From: Taklimakanibacter sp050251035
Lineage (GTDB): Bacteria; Pseudomonadota; Alphaproteobacteria; Rhizobiales; Aestuariivirgaceae
DNA length: 64,000 nt
Direction: 5' to 3'
NCBI GenBank assembly: GCA_050251035.1
Contig: JBFWNN010000027.1
Coordinates: 1 to 64,000, forward strand
Shown: piece after piece, positions 34,116 to 43,148 of the stretch
Numbering within the stretch: position 1 is the first letter of the stretch
Layout of the letters: every line of letters begins with the position of its first letter
The notes under the pieces: model-generated
The model's database searches: none
Told to the model about the DNA's origin: nothing
The model's input: the letters and a program-made list of their open reading frames with translations, nothing else
Made by a program: the position numbers and the translations under genes

Positions 34116-34601
34116 TCACCGGGCCTTGCCATACCGGCGGCGATACAGCTCGTGCACTTCGTCCTCGACTTCCGGCACCGGCCCCTCGACCTTTACCTTG
34201 GGCGCAATCTCCGCGATCGGTCGTTGCCGGACGGCGAAGCTGTCGCTGATGCCCAGTTCGGCCAGCCAATCGACAAACTGCTGCGAGGACACTGCATAGA
34301 CGATGCGGCCGAGCCCCACCAAACCATGCGCCGCCGCGCACATGGGGCAATGCTCACCCGACGTGTAGACTGTGGCCCGGGCGCGTTCGTCAGGTGTCAT
34401 ATGGGTTGCAGCCCAGCGCGCCAGCTCGAATTCCGGATGCCGCGTCGCATCACCGCTCGATGTCCGGTTGCGGTCTTCGGCAAGGATATTACCGTCGCCG
34501 GAAACGAGCACCGAACCGAAGGGCGCATCGCCTGCCTCGAGCGCTTCCGTCGCGAGCTCGACGCAGCGGCGCACATAGGCAAGTTCGGCCTTCTCCGTCA
34601 T
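34116..34601 (-). CDS. Cytidine/deoxycytidylate-type nucleoside deaminase
   Basis: 161 residues. The zinc motif RHPEFELA (HxE, with the Glu proton shuttle) and SGEHCPMCAAAHG (PCxxC-like CPMC) is intact. It resembles guanine/tRNA-adenosine-type deaminases but lacks a clear substrate clue; the short APFGSVLV motif favours a guanine deaminase-like member. The start overlaps the upstream stop (TGATG). It converges with the protease gene. Confidence 0.85.
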   Translation of the reverse strand: MTEKAELAYVRRCVELATEALEAGDAPFGSVLVSGDGNILAEDRNRTSSGDATRHPEFELARWAATHMTPDERARATVYTSGEHCPMCAAAHGLVGLGRIVYAVSSQQFVDWLAELGISDSFAVRQRPIAEIAPKVKVEGPVPEVEDEVHELYRRRYGKAR

Positions 34602-35227
34602 CAGTAAAGCCCGGTCTTGTATTCTTCCTGGATTTCGGCTTCGACCTTGTCGGACTCCTCGTGGTCGACCTCGCAGGCGCGCGCCTGCTCCATCACCATA
34701 TGGGCGAGGCTCGGCAGGAAGCCGCGGTCCTTCTGCGCCGCGGGGTCCCACAGCTTGGAGCGCCGGAATGCCTTGGCGCAGTGGAAAAAGACCTCTTCCA
34801 CTTTCACTTTGATGCCGAGCTTGGGCGGCTTTCCGTTGACGGCGGCCGCTGCGAGCTCGGCCGGATCGTCGATGATCTCGGCCCTGCCGTTCACCCGCAG
34901 CGTGTCGTCGATGCCCGGAATGAGGAACAGAATGCCCACTTGCGGATTGGCGACGATGTTCTGCATCGTGTCGACCCGGTTGTTGCCGGGCCGGTCCGGG
35001 ATGATCAGCGTGTGGTCGTCGACGATGCGCACGAAGCCTGCCGGATCGCCGCGCGGCGAGACATCGGCATGGCCGTTCTCGTCGGCCGTGCCGATGCACA
35101 GGAAGGGCGAGTTCTCGATATAGGTGCGGGCATATTTGTCGAGCCGGGCGAGCGTCTTCTTGGCAGCGAGCTCGCTCACCTCGCCCATTTTCGCCCGGAG
35201 GGCACTCTTCTCCTCGATCCGGCTCAT
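34601..35227 (-). CDS. Pyridoxamine 5'-phosphate oxidase-family (FMN-binding split barrel) protein
   Basis: 208 residues. LDKYARTYIENSPFLCIGTADENGHADVSPRGD and IPDRPGNNRVDTMQNIVANPQVGILF define the flavin-reductase-like split-barrel family (the run is quoted only in pieces: FLCIGTADENG, DVSPRGD, NNRVDTMQNI). It is not PdxH and probably binds a flavin or F420-like cofactor; the substrate is unknown. It overlaps the deaminase gene by one base (TGATG) and lies 11 bases downstream of the aminotransferase gene. Confidence 0.87.
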   Translation of the reverse strand: MSRIEEKSALRAKMGEVSELAAKKTLARLDKYARTYIENSPFLCIGTADENGHADVSPRGDPAGFVRIVDDHTLIIPDRPGNNRVDTMQNIVANPQVGILFLIPGIDDTLRVNGRAEIIDDPAELAAAAVNGKPPKLGIKVKVEEVFFHCAKAFRRSKLWDPAAQKDRGFLPSLAHMVMEQARACEVDHEESDKVEAEIQEEYKTGLY

Positions 35228-35237
35228 GCCGCTCCCC

Positions 35238-36620
35238 TTAGTTTCGCAGATTCTCCTTGAGCACGCGCTCTTCCAGAATGCGCAGGCTCTTGCCGACGAT
35301 GTCGAACATCTCGTTGATCTCGTCCTCGCGGATGATCAGCGGCGGGCAGAAGGCGACCGAATCGCCCATCGGACGCACGATCAGGCCGTTTTCCTGCATG
35401 ATCTCGGCGGCGAGCGCGCCCACGCCCTTCTTCGGATCGAAGGCGCGCTTGGTCTTCTTGTCGGCGACGAGCTCGATGGCGCCGATGAGGCCCCGGGCGC
35501 GGGTCTCGCCGACCAGCGGGTGGTCGGCGAACTGGGCGATGCGCTTCTCGAAGGTCGGCGCCACCTTGCGCACATGCTCCACCGTCTTGTCGCGCTCATA
35601 GATCTCGATCGTCTTGAGCGCCACCGCGCAGCCCACCGGATGGGCCGTATAGGTGAAGCCGTGGCCGAAGGTGCCGATCTTGCGGCTCTCATCGAGCATC
35701 GCCTGATAGAGCTCTTCCTCGATGGTGATGGCGCCCATCGGGAAATAGGCCGAGGTGATGGCCTTCGCCATCGAGATCGAGGACGGCTTCATGCCCATGG
35801 TCGTGGTGCCGAACCAGTTGCCGGTGCGGCCGAAGCCGCAGATCACTTCATCGGCGATGTAGCGGACGTCGTATTTGGCGAGCACCTCGTTGATCCTGGT
35901 GAAATAGCCGGCAGGAGGAATGATGACGCCGCCCGCGCCCATGATCGGCTCGGCGATGAAGGCCGCGACCGTGTCCGGCCCCTCCTTCTGGATGAGATCG
36001 TCGAGGTCCTTGGCGAGGCGCTCGGCGAACTGCTCCTCGCTCTCGCCCGGCTCCGCGAAGCGGTAGTGATGCGGGCAGGAGGTGTGCACGACATTGGCGA
36101 TCGGCAGGTCGAAGTCGTTATGCACCCAGGGCAGGCCGGTGAGCGAGGCCGAGGCGATGGTGACGCCATGATAGGCGCGCTGGCGCGAGATGATCTTCTT
36201 CTTTTTCGGCCGCCCCTTGGCATTGTTCATGTACCAGGTGAGCTTGATCTGCATGTCGTTGGCTTCCGAGCCCGAGCCGCCGAACAGCACCTTCGAGGCG
36301 GGGCAGGGCGCGATCTCCTTCAGCTTCTCGGACAGCTCGATCGCCGCGTCATGCGACTTCCCGGAGAAGACCGACGTATAGGAGAGCTTGCGCATGGACT
36401 GCGCCGCGGCCTCGACCAGCTCCTCGTTGCCGTAGCCGAGCGACGTGCACCACAGCCCGGCCAGGCCCTCGATATAGCGCTTCCCCGTGTCGTCATAGAG
36501 ATGGATGCCGCGTCCCTCGTTGAGGATGAGCGGACCGGTCTCGCGATGGCGGACAAGATTGGTATAGGGGTGGATGACCGTCTCGATATCGCGGACGGCC
36601 ATATTTGACAGACGAGGCAT
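35238..36620 (-). CDS. Class III omega-aminotransferase (putrescine/beta-alanine type)
   Basis: 460 residues. HPYTNLVRHRETGPLIL, GGSGSEANDMQIKL (phosphate loop), RAYHGVTIASASLTGL, YIADEVICGFGRTGNWFG and the PLP lysine in SMAKAITSAYFPMG are all visible. It resembles SpuC and taurine/beta-alanine-pyruvate aminotransferases, which move a terminal amino group to pyruvate. The exact donor is not determinable. The ATG at 36620 has AAGGA five bases before it. Downstream genes in the same direction are the PNPOx-family protein and deaminase. Confidence 0.9.
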   Translation of the reverse strand: MPRLSNMAVRDIETVIHPYTNLVRHRETGPLILNEGRGIHLYDDTGKRYIEGLAGLWCTSLGYGNEELVEAAAQSMRKLSYTSVFSGKSHDAAIELSEKLKEIAPCPASKVLFGGSGSEANDMQIKLTWYMNNAKGRPKKKKIISRQRAYHGVTIASASLTGLPWVHNDFDLPIANVVHTSCPHHYRFAEPGESEEQFAERLAKDLDDLIQKEGPDTVAAFIAEPIMGAGGVIIPPAGYFTRINEVLAKYDVRYIADEVICGFGRTGNWFGTTTMGMKPSSISMAKAITSAYFPMGAITIEEELYQAMLDESRKIGTFGHGFTYTAHPVGCAVALKTIEIYERDKTVEHVRKVAPTFEKRIAQFADHPLVGETRARGLIGAIELVADKKTKRAFDPKKGVGALAAEIMQENGLIVRPMGDSVAFCPPLIIREDEINEMFDIVGKSLRILEERVLKENLRN

Positions 36621-36708
36621 GGGAATCCTTGCGTAAAGTGCGGGCGCATTCAAGCGCCGGCACTTTGCCACGCCCGCCCCTCAGTCGGCAATGGGACGGC
36701 TATACAAT

Positions 36709-38652
36709 CTAAGCACGCCTGTTCTGCCGGTTGGCGATGAGGTCCTCGACCACCGCCGGATCGGCGAGCGTCGACGTATCGCCGAGATTGCCGAACTCGT
36801 CCTCCGCGATCTTGCGCAGGATGCGCCGCATGATCTTGCCGGAGCGGGTCTTGGGCAGGCCCGGCGAGAACTGCAGGAGGTCGGGCGAGGCGATCGGGCC
36901 GATCTCCTTGCGCACATGCTGGACCAGCTCCTGGCGCAGGCCGTCCGACCCCTTCTCGCCCGTCATCAAGGTCACATAGCAATAGATGCCGGTGCCCTTG
37001 ATGTCGTGCGGATAGCCGACCACCGCGGCCTCCGACACTTTCGGATGCGAGACCAGCGCCGATTCGACTTCCGCCGTGCCGAGCCGGTGGCCCGAGACAT
37101 TGAGCACGTCGTCGACGCGGCCGGTGATCCAGTAGTAGCCGTCAGCGTCGCGCCGGCAGCCGTCGCCGGTGAAATACATGCCCTTATAGGCCGAGAAATA
37201 GGTCTGCACGAAGCGCTCGTGATCGCCATAGACGCTGCGCATCTGGCCGGGCCAGGAATCGAGGATGACGAGATTGCCGGACGCCGCGCCATTGAGGATG
37301 GTGCCCTTGTCGTCGACCAGCGCCGGCTTGCAGCCGAAGAACGGCCTGGTCGCCGAGCCGGGCTTGAGCTTGGTGGCGCCCGGCAGCGGCGTGATCAATA
37401 TGCCGCCGGTTTCCGTCTGCCACCAGGTATCGACGATCGGGCAGCGGTGATCGCCGACCACGCGGTGATACCATTCCCAGGCTTCCGGATTGATCGGCTC
37501 GCCGACGCTGCCGAGGAGCCTGAGCGACTTGCGCGAGGTCCGCTTCACCAGCGCCTCGCCCGCGCCCATCAGCGCGCGGATGGCGGTCGGCGCGGTATAG
37601 AAGATGTTGACCTGATGCTTGTCCACCACTTCCCAGAAGCGCGAGGCGTTCGGATAGTTGGGCACGCCTTCGAACATCAAGGTGATGGCGCCGTTGGCGA
37701 GCGGGCCATAGAGGATATAGGTATGCCCGGTCACCCAGCCCACATCCGCCGTGCACCAATAGATGTCGCCGTCGTGATAGTCGAAGACATATTGGTGGGT
37801 CATCGACGCGAAGAGCAGGTAGCCGCCGGTCGTGTGCAGCACGCCCTTGGGCTTGCCGGTCGAGCCTGACGTGTAGAGGATGAACAGCGGGTCTTCCGCC
37901 TTCATCTTCTCCGGCTTGCATTCGGCCGGGACCTTCGCCGCCTCCTCGTGATACCAGAAATCGCGGCCCGCCTGCATGGCGATGTTGCCGCCGGTACGCC
38001 GCACCACCAGGACCTTCTCGCCGCCTTCGCATTTCTTCAGGGCCTCGTCGGTGTTCGCCTTGAGCGGGATCTTGCGGCCGCCGCGCAGGCCCTCATCGGC
38101 GGTGACGATGAATTTCGACTTGGCGTCGGTGATGCGGCCGGAAAGCGAGTCGGGCGAGAAGCCGCCGAACACCACCGAATGCACCGCCCCGATCCGGGCG
38201 CAGGCGAGCATGGCATAGGCCGCTTCCGGGATCATCGGCATGTAGATGGTGACCCGGTCGCCCTTCTTGACGCCTTGCGCTTTCAGCACATTGGCGAAGC
38301 GGCAGACCTGCTCGTAGAGCTCGCGATAGGTGATCTTCTTGTCGTAATAGGGATCATCGCCCTCCCAGATGATCGCCGTCTGATGGCCTCGCTTCTTGAG
38401 GTGCCTGTCGATGCAGTTGACCGACACGTTGAGCACGCCGTCCTCGAACCATTTGATCGATACATTGTCATGGGCGAAGCTGGTATTCTTGATCTTCTTC
38501 GGCGCCTTGAACCAGTCCAGCCGCTTGGCGTGCTTGGCCCAGAACTTGTCCGGCGCGGCGATCGATTCCGCATACATCTTCTTGTATTGGGCGTCGCTCA
38601 CCAGGGCCCGCTTCTTCCACTGGGCCGGAACCGGATAGACCTTGTCGGACAT
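36709..38652 (-). CDS. acs: Acetyl-CoA synthetase
   Basis: 647 residues, the usual length. ANL-superfamily motifs: YTSGSTGKPKGVLHTTGGY, DVGWVTGHTYI, WWQTETGG, YFTGDGCRRDADGY and the acetylation-site lysine in LPKTRSGKIMRRILR. It activates acetate to acetyl-CoA with ATP. The ATG at 38652 has GGGAGGA nine bases upstream. Monocistronic and divergent from the DMT transporter. Confidence 0.97.
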   Translation of the reverse strand: MSDKVYPVPAQWKKRALVSDAQYKKMYAESIAAPDKFWAKHAKRLDWFKAPKKIKNTSFAHDNVSIKWFEDGVLNVSVNCIDRHLKKRGHQTAIIWEGDDPYYDKKITYRELYEQVCRFANVLKAQGVKKGDRVTIYMPMIPEAAYAMLACARIGAVHSVVFGGFSPDSLSGRITDAKSKFIVTADEGLRGGRKIPLKANTDEALKKCEGGEKVLVVRRTGGNIAMQAGRDFWYHEEAAKVPAECKPEKMKAEDPLFILYTSGSTGKPKGVLHTTGGYLLFASMTHQYVFDYHDGDIYWCTADVGWVTGHTYILYGPLANGAITLMFEGVPNYPNASRFWEVVDKHQVNIFYTAPTAIRALMGAGEALVKRTSRKSLRLLGSVGEPINPEAWEWYHRVVGDHRCPIVDTWWQTETGGILITPLPGATKLKPGSATRPFFGCKPALVDDKGTILNGAASGNLVILDSWPGQMRSVYGDHERFVQTYFSAYKGMYFTGDGCRRDADGYYWITGRVDDVLNVSGHRLGTAEVESALVSHPKVSEAAVVGYPHDIKGTGIYCYVTLMTGEKGSDGLRQELVQHVRKEIGPIASPDLLQFSPGLPKTRSGKIMRRILRKIAEDEFGNLGDTSTLADPAVVEDLIANRQNRRA

Positions 38653-38759
38653 AAGCAAAATCCTCCCTCTCATGCCGCGTTCGGGCGAGTATTATCGGCG
38701 CCCCGTCTTATCCTTGCAATCCGCCAACTGTCTAAGAAAGTCAAACCTTCTAAGGCCGC

Positions 38760-39635
38760 ATGCCCATCCATCTCCTCTGGTTCATCGTCCTCGGCTGCTT
38801 CTGGGGCCTCACCCCGTCGCTCTACAAGCTCATGGGCGAGCACGGCCTGCCGATCACCCATATCATCGTCTATACCGGGCTGATCGTCGGCCTGGCCCTC
38901 GCCGTCCCGCCGCTCGCCCGCGGTCGCTTCGTCGTGAGCCGGGAGGTCATGCTCTATGGCCTCGGCTGCGCCGCTTTGCTCAACATCCCTTTCGCCATGA
39001 GCCTGTTCTTCTCGCGGCAGGTGGCCGCCACCGAATATGCGCTCATCGTCTCGACCGCCCCGTTCTGGAATTACCTCCTGGCCCTGTTCACCAGGCGCGA
39101 GATCGCCCATCCGCGCCGGATCGGCGGCCTCATGGTCGGCTTCCTGTCGAGCGCCGTGCTGATCTTGTCGCGCGGCGGGACGGGTCAAAGCGTAATGTCG
39201 TGGTGGGTCGTCGCCGCCTTCGCCGTCCCCATCGTCTACAGCGCCTACAACTGGTTCGCCGGCGCCTATTGGCCGAAGAATGCCGATATCATGACGGTCG
39301 GCGCGGCCGAGTCGGTCTTCTCCGGCCTCCTGGCCATACCCTTCATGCTGGTCCTGGCGCCGCCCTGGGGCGAGACGGCGCCGGCGCTCTTCGCCTATTG
39401 GACGGCGGGCCTCGCCGCCCTCCTGTGGATCGTCGAGCGCATCGCCTTCTTCACCCTCATTCGCGAGAAGGGCGCCTTCTACACCATCCAGGCGATCTAT
39501 GTGTCGACGCCGGCCGCGGTGCTGTGGGCAATCTTCATCTTCCAGCGGCCCGCCGATCCCTGGATCTGGGTCAGCCTCGCGATCCTCATGGTCGCCTTGT
39601 GGCTCAACAACAGCCGGCTGCGGACCGGCGTCTAG
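38760..39635 (+). CDS. DMT-superfamily transporter (EamA)
   Basis: 291 residues with about ten membrane helices in two EamA repeats (helices from FIVLGCFWGLTPSLYKLMG; second repeat around FAVPIVYSAYNWFAGAYW). Members export amino acids or other metabolites; the substrate is unknown. It is divergent from acs and its end overlaps the convergent methyltransferase gene by four bases. Confidence 0.88.
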   Translation: MPIHLLWFIVLGCFWGLTPSLYKLMGEHGLPITHIIVYTGLIVGLALAVPPLARGRFVVSREVMLYGLGCAALLNIPFAMSLFFSRQVAATEYALIVSTAPFWNYLLALFTRREIAHPRRIGGLMVGFLSSAVLILSRGGTGQSVMSWWVVAAFAVPIVYSAYNWFAGAYWPKNADIMTVGAAESVFSGLLAIPFMLVLAPPWGETAPALFAYWTAGLAALLWIVERIAFFTLIREKGAFYTIQAIYVSTPAAVLWAIFIFQRPADPWIWVSLAILMVALWLNNSRLRTGV

Positions 39636-40282
39636 ATCCGCCACACCGCCGTGCGCTTGATCTCGGCATCTTCCAGCTCGCGGGTCACCGGCACATTGTA
39701 GTCGATGACATGCAGCAAGGCGGGTTTCGGCAGATAGGACCGGCCGGGATCGCCGATCAATATGTCGGCCCCCTTTGCTTTGGCCGCGCTGAGCCAGGCC
39801 TGCACACGTTCCGCGAGCGCTTTCTCATAGAACAGGTCGCCGACCAAGACGACGTCGAAGCCGGTCGGAGCGCTGTCCAGCAGGTCTTCGTCGCTGACCT
39901 CGATCGCGACGCCGTTCGCCTGCGCATTGAGGCGCGCCGCGGCGCAGGCGAAAGGATCGATATCGGCGGCGAGCACCGCGCGCGCCCCCGCTTTGCCGGC
40001 GGCGATGGCGACGAGGCCCGAGCCCGTGGCGAGATCGAGCACGGTCTTGCCTTCGACCAGTTGCGGATGATCGAGGACATAGCGCGCCAGCGCCTGGCCG
40101 CCGGCCCAGGCGAAGGCCCAGAAGGGCGGCGGCAGGCCGATCTCGCCCAGTTCCTCTTCGGTCTTCTGCCAGATCGGCACCGCCTCGTGCGCCAGATGCA
40201 GAACGACCTCGGGCACGAGCGGTGGCGCCAGGAGGCTGGTATTTTTCCGGATGAAGCCCGGGTGATCGACGATCTTCAGCAC
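39632..40282 (-). CDS. Class I methyltransferase, ETF-beta lysine methyltransferase-like
   Basis: 216 residues. PPPFWAFAWAGGQALARYVLDHP, then the SAM motif VLDLATGSGLVAIAAGKAGA and VLVGDLFYEKALAERV match the METTL20/ETF-beta lysine methyltransferase-like group, which methylates a small protein or nicotinamide-like substrate. The exact target is unknown. It lies next to the EVE-YciI pair and converges with the DMT transporter. Confidence 0.85.
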   Translation of the reverse strand: MLKIVDHPGFIRKNTSLLAPPLVPEVVLHLAHEAVPIWQKTEEELGEIGLPPPFWAFAWAGGQALARYVLDHPQLVEGKTVLDLATGSGLVAIAAGKAGARAVLAADIDPFACAAARLNAQANGVAIEVSDEDLLDSAPTGFDVVLVGDLFYEKALAERVQAWLSAAKAKGADILIGDPGRSYLPKPALLHVIDYNVPVTRELEDAEIKRTAVWRI

Positions 40283-40283
40283 A

Positions 40284-40706
40284 TCAAGGTTTCTTCACGC
40301 CGCCCATGCCGCAGACCATCTTCCATTCTTCAGACGTGACGGGCTGCACCGAGAGCCGTGAATTGTTGACCAGCACCATGTCCTTGAGCCGCTTGTCGGC
40401 CTTGCACTGGGCGAGCGTCACCGGCTTCGGCACGTCCTCGACGGCGCGGATGTCGACGCATTCCCACGGGCCTTCCTTCGCGGTCGAATCCGGATGCGCC
40501 AGCTTCGACACCTCGACGATGCCGACGATCGCCTTGCTCTCGCCCGAGTGATAGAAGAAGCCCTTGTCGCCGAGCTTCATGTCCTTCATGTTCTTGCGCG
40601 CCTGGAAGTTGCGCACGCCGGTCCATTCCTCGCCGGCCTTGCCTTTCGCCTTCTGCTGGTCCCACGACCAGGTTTCGGGCTCCGATTTGAACAACCAATA
40701 GGCCAT
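40284..40706 (-). CDS. EVE-domain protein
   Basis: 140 residues. It opens MAYWLFKSEPETWSWD and has KDMKLGDKGFFYHSGE and IVGIVEV, the EVE fold that binds modified bases or RNA in the PUA-like group (Thy28-type). Start at 40706 overlaps the YciI stop (TGATG). Its gene order with YciI, gpsA and tsaD is conserved across many alphaproteobacteria, but the cellular role is unresolved. Confidence 0.92.
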   Translation of the reverse strand: MAYWLFKSEPETWSWDQQKAKGKAGEEWTGVRNFQARKNMKDMKLGDKGFFYHSGESKAIVGIVEVSKLAHPDSTAKEGPWECVDIRAVEDVPKPVTLAQCKADKRLKDMVLVNNSRLSVQPVTSEEWKMVCGMGGVKKP

Positions 40707-40996
40707 CACTTCACCTCCGGATTTTTGAGACCCCATGTCCAGGCGCGGATCTCCACCGCCGCGAACAGCCCGGCCTTGGCGTAAGGATCGTTCTTGGCGA
40801 CCTCCTCGGCCCCCGCCCGGTCCTTCGCCTCGACGATGACCAGCGATCCGATCGGGCTGCCGGCCTCGTCGGTGAACGGCCCCGCCGCCTTGAGCCGGGC
40901 GCCCAGGCTGTTGAGATAATCGATATGGCCGGGCCGCTCCTTCAGGCGCAAGTCGACCGAATCGGGTTTGTCCGTGCAGATCAAGGCATAGAGCAT
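40706..40996 (-). CDS. YciI-family protein
   Basis: 96 residues. ALICTDKPDSVDLRLKERPGHIDYL and DEAGSPIGSLVIVEAKDRAGAEEVA fit YCII (dimeric alpha/beta barrel), with the His-Asp pair (GHIDYL) of the putative catalytic dyad. Function is unknown. Its stop overlaps the EVE gene, and it follows gpsA by 12 bases. Confidence 0.9.
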   Translation of the reverse strand: MLYALICTDKPDSVDLRLKERPGHIDYLNSLGARLKAAGPFTDEAGSPIGSLVIVEAKDRAGAEEVAKNDPYAKAGLFAAVEIRAWTWGLKNPEVK

Positions 40997-41008
40997 GTCT
41001 TCGTCCTT

Positions 41009-41998
41009 TTAGGCGCGATGGAATTCCGGGTTGACGGGGCGGGCCAGGAGCCGCGCGATCTCTTCCTCGGGTTTGGAGCCCTGGTCAATGATCGCGTGGA
41101 CGGCGGTCGAGATCGGCATGTCGATATTCTGCTGCCTGGCGAGCTGGGCGACGATCTTCGCCGTGGCGATGCCTTCGACCGTGCCCTTGGCCAGGGCCTT
41201 GGCCTCGGCGGCGCTCTTGCCCTCGCCGAGCTTGAGCCCGAAGGAGAAATTGCGCGATTGCCGGCTCGAGCAGGTGAGCAGGAGATCGCCGAGGCCCGAC
41301 AGCCCGGTCAGCGTCTCAGGTCTTCCGCCCAGCGCCTTGCCGAAGCGGGTCAGCTCGGCGAAGGCGCGGGTGGTGAGGGCGGCGCGGGCGCTGTCGCCGA
41401 GATCCTTCCCGGCCGCGATCCCGCAGGCGATCGCCAGCACGTTCTTCACGGCGCCCCCCAGCGCCACGCCGCGCAGATCGTCGGACGGATAGATGCGAAA
41501 GGTCGTGAGACTCAAAGCCTGGGCCCAATCCTTGGCGAGCCTGAGATGGGGGCCGGCGAGCGTCACCGCGGTCGGCTGGCCCAGCGCCACATCGGCGGCG
41601 AAGCTCGGACCCGAGAGCACGAGGCCCGGACATTGGGGCAGGCAGTCGGCGAGGACTTCCGGCATGAGCTCGCCGCTTTCGGCCTCGATGCCCTTGGCGC
41701 AGACGATGACGGGCGCGCTCAAGCCCCGGAACTGGCCGAGGACCTGGCGCAGATGTTGCGCCGGAACCACCGCCAGCACCGCGTCCGATGCCGCGAGGTC
41801 ACCGGGCGCGGTGGTGGCCGCCACCGCCGCGCCGAACGTGACGCCCGGCAGCCGGCTGGTGAGCGTGCGCTTGGCATTGATCTCCCGCGCCGCTTCGGGC
41901 CGGCGCGCCCAGATCGTCACCGCGTGTCCGGCGCGCTCGGCGACGGCGGCGAGCGCCAGGCCCCAGCTGCCGGCGCCGATGACGCCGATGCGGCTCAT
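41009..41998 (-). CDS. gpsA: NAD(P)H-dependent glycerol-3-phosphate dehydrogenase
   Basis: 329 residues. Rossmann motif IGVIGAGSWGLALAAVAERAG, KGIEAESGELMPEV, SGPSFAADVALG and the catalytic Lys region GAVKNVLAIACGIAAGKDLG are present. It makes sn-glycerol-3-phosphate for phospholipids. The ATG at 41998 overlaps the tsaD stop (ATGA); the longer frame running into tsaD is not used. Confidence 0.95.
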   Translation of the reverse strand: MSRIGVIGAGSWGLALAAVAERAGHAVTIWARRPEAAREINAKRTLTSRLPGVTFGAAVAATTAPGDLAASDAVLAVVPAQHLRQVLGQFRGLSAPVIVCAKGIEAESGELMPEVLADCLPQCPGLVLSGPSFAADVALGQPTAVTLAGPHLRLAKDWAQALSLTTFRIYPSDDLRGVALGGAVKNVLAIACGIAAGKDLGDSARAALTTRAFAELTRFGKALGGRPETLTGLSGLGDLLLTCSSRQSRNFSFGLKLGEGKSAAEAKALAKGTVEGIATAKIVAQLARQQNIDMPISTAVHAIIDQGSKPEEEIARLLARPVNPEFHRA

Positions 41999-43080
41999 GC
42001 CTTCACTCCGGCGCCCGTCATGCGCTTGGCCTGAGGATCTAGCGGCCAACGCGCCTTGGCTTCCGCATCGAGCGTATCGCTGAGGCCGAGGGCGAGGCGC
42101 TCGGCGCCGGCCCAGGCCACCATGGCGGCATTGTCCGTGCACAGATGAGCCGGCGGCACGATGAGGCTGACGCCGTGCCGCGCCGCGAGCGCCTCGAATG
42201 TGCTCCTGAGCGTGCGATTGGCGGCGACGCCGCCCGCCACCACCAGCGCCGGCCGGCGGACATCCGGGAACGCCGTCTTGAACAGCCTGAGCGCGCGCGA
42301 AAGCCGGTCGCGCATCGTGTCGGCGATCGCCGCTTCGAAGCTGGCGCAGATGTCGGCCTTGTCGGCAGGGCCGAGCGCGCCCAGTCCCTGCACCGTCTCG
42401 CGGACCGCGGTCTTGAGGCCCGAGAAGGAGAAATTGCAGCCCTCGCGGCCCTTGAGCGGGCGCGGGAAATCGAACCGCTTGGCATCGCCCAGGCGTGCCA
42501 GCGCCTCGACCTCCGGCCCGCCCGGATAGTTGAGGCCCAGAAGCTTGGCGGTCTTGTCGAAGGCCTCGCCGAGGGCGTCGTCGATGGTGGTGCCGATGCG
42601 GCGATAGCGCCCCACCCCTTCGACGATCTGGAGTTGCGTGTGGCCGCCCGAGATCAAGAGCAGCAGATAGGGAAAATCGAGCGGCTCCAGGAGTCTCGGC
42701 GTCAGCGCATGCGCTTCCAGATGGTTGATGGCGAGGAGCGGCTTGCCCTTGGCGAGCGCCAGCGCCTTCGCCGTGGTGAGGCCGACCAGAAGGCCGCCGA
42801 TGAGACCCGGCCCCGCGGTTGCCGCTACGCCATCGATATCGTCGAGCGAGAGACGGGCTTCGTCCAGCGCGCGCCTGATCAGCCCATCGAGATGGCTCGC
42901 ATGAGCGCGCGCGGCGATTTCGGGGACGACGCCGCCATAGGGCGCATGGTCCTTGATCTGCGACAGGATGACATTGACCAGGATCTCGCCGGCACCATCT
43001 TGGCGGCGGCGCACCAGCGCGGCCGCGGTCTCGTCGCAGGAGGTTTCGATGCCTAGAATGGTCTGGTCCGGTGCGGCCAT
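41995..43080 (-). CDS. tsaD: tRNA N6-adenosine threonylcarbamoyltransferase
   Basis: 361 residues. LGIETSCDETAAALV, the metal ligand region ARAHASHLDGLI, INHLEAHALTPRLL and LISGGHTQL are typical of TsaD/Kae1. It transfers threonylcarbamoyl to A37 of ANN-decoding tRNAs, with TsaB and TsaE. tRNA-Thr(CGT), a plausible substrate because it decodes ACG, is encoded 4.4 kb downstream of its start. It is divergent from hemC. Confidence 0.97.
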   Translation of the reverse strand: MAAPDQTILGIETSCDETAAALVRRRQDGAGEILVNVILSQIKDHAPYGGVVPEIAARAHASHLDGLIRRALDEARLSLDDIDGVAATAGPGLIGGLLVGLTTAKALALAKGKPLLAINHLEAHALTPRLLEPLDFPYLLLLISGGHTQLQIVEGVGRYRRIGTTIDDALGEAFDKTAKLLGLNYPGGPEVEALARLGDAKRFDFPRPLKGREGCNFSFSGLKTAVRETVQGLGALGPADKADICASFEAAIADTMRDRLSRALRLFKTAFPDVRRPALVVAGGVAANRTLRSTFEALAARHGVSLIVPPAHLCTDNAAMVAWAGAERLALGLSDTLDAEAKARWPLDPQAKRMTGAGVKA

Positions 43081-43148
43081 GAATGTCGATGACGTCGAAG
43101 ACGTAAGAGATTAAGAGGGGCTAGTGGATAGCACCTCATGGAGTTGAC

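Noticed and set aside
35124..36608. Long plus-strand open frame opposite the class III aminotransferase
   Set aside because: Shadow of an obvious PLP enzyme; no signature of its own.
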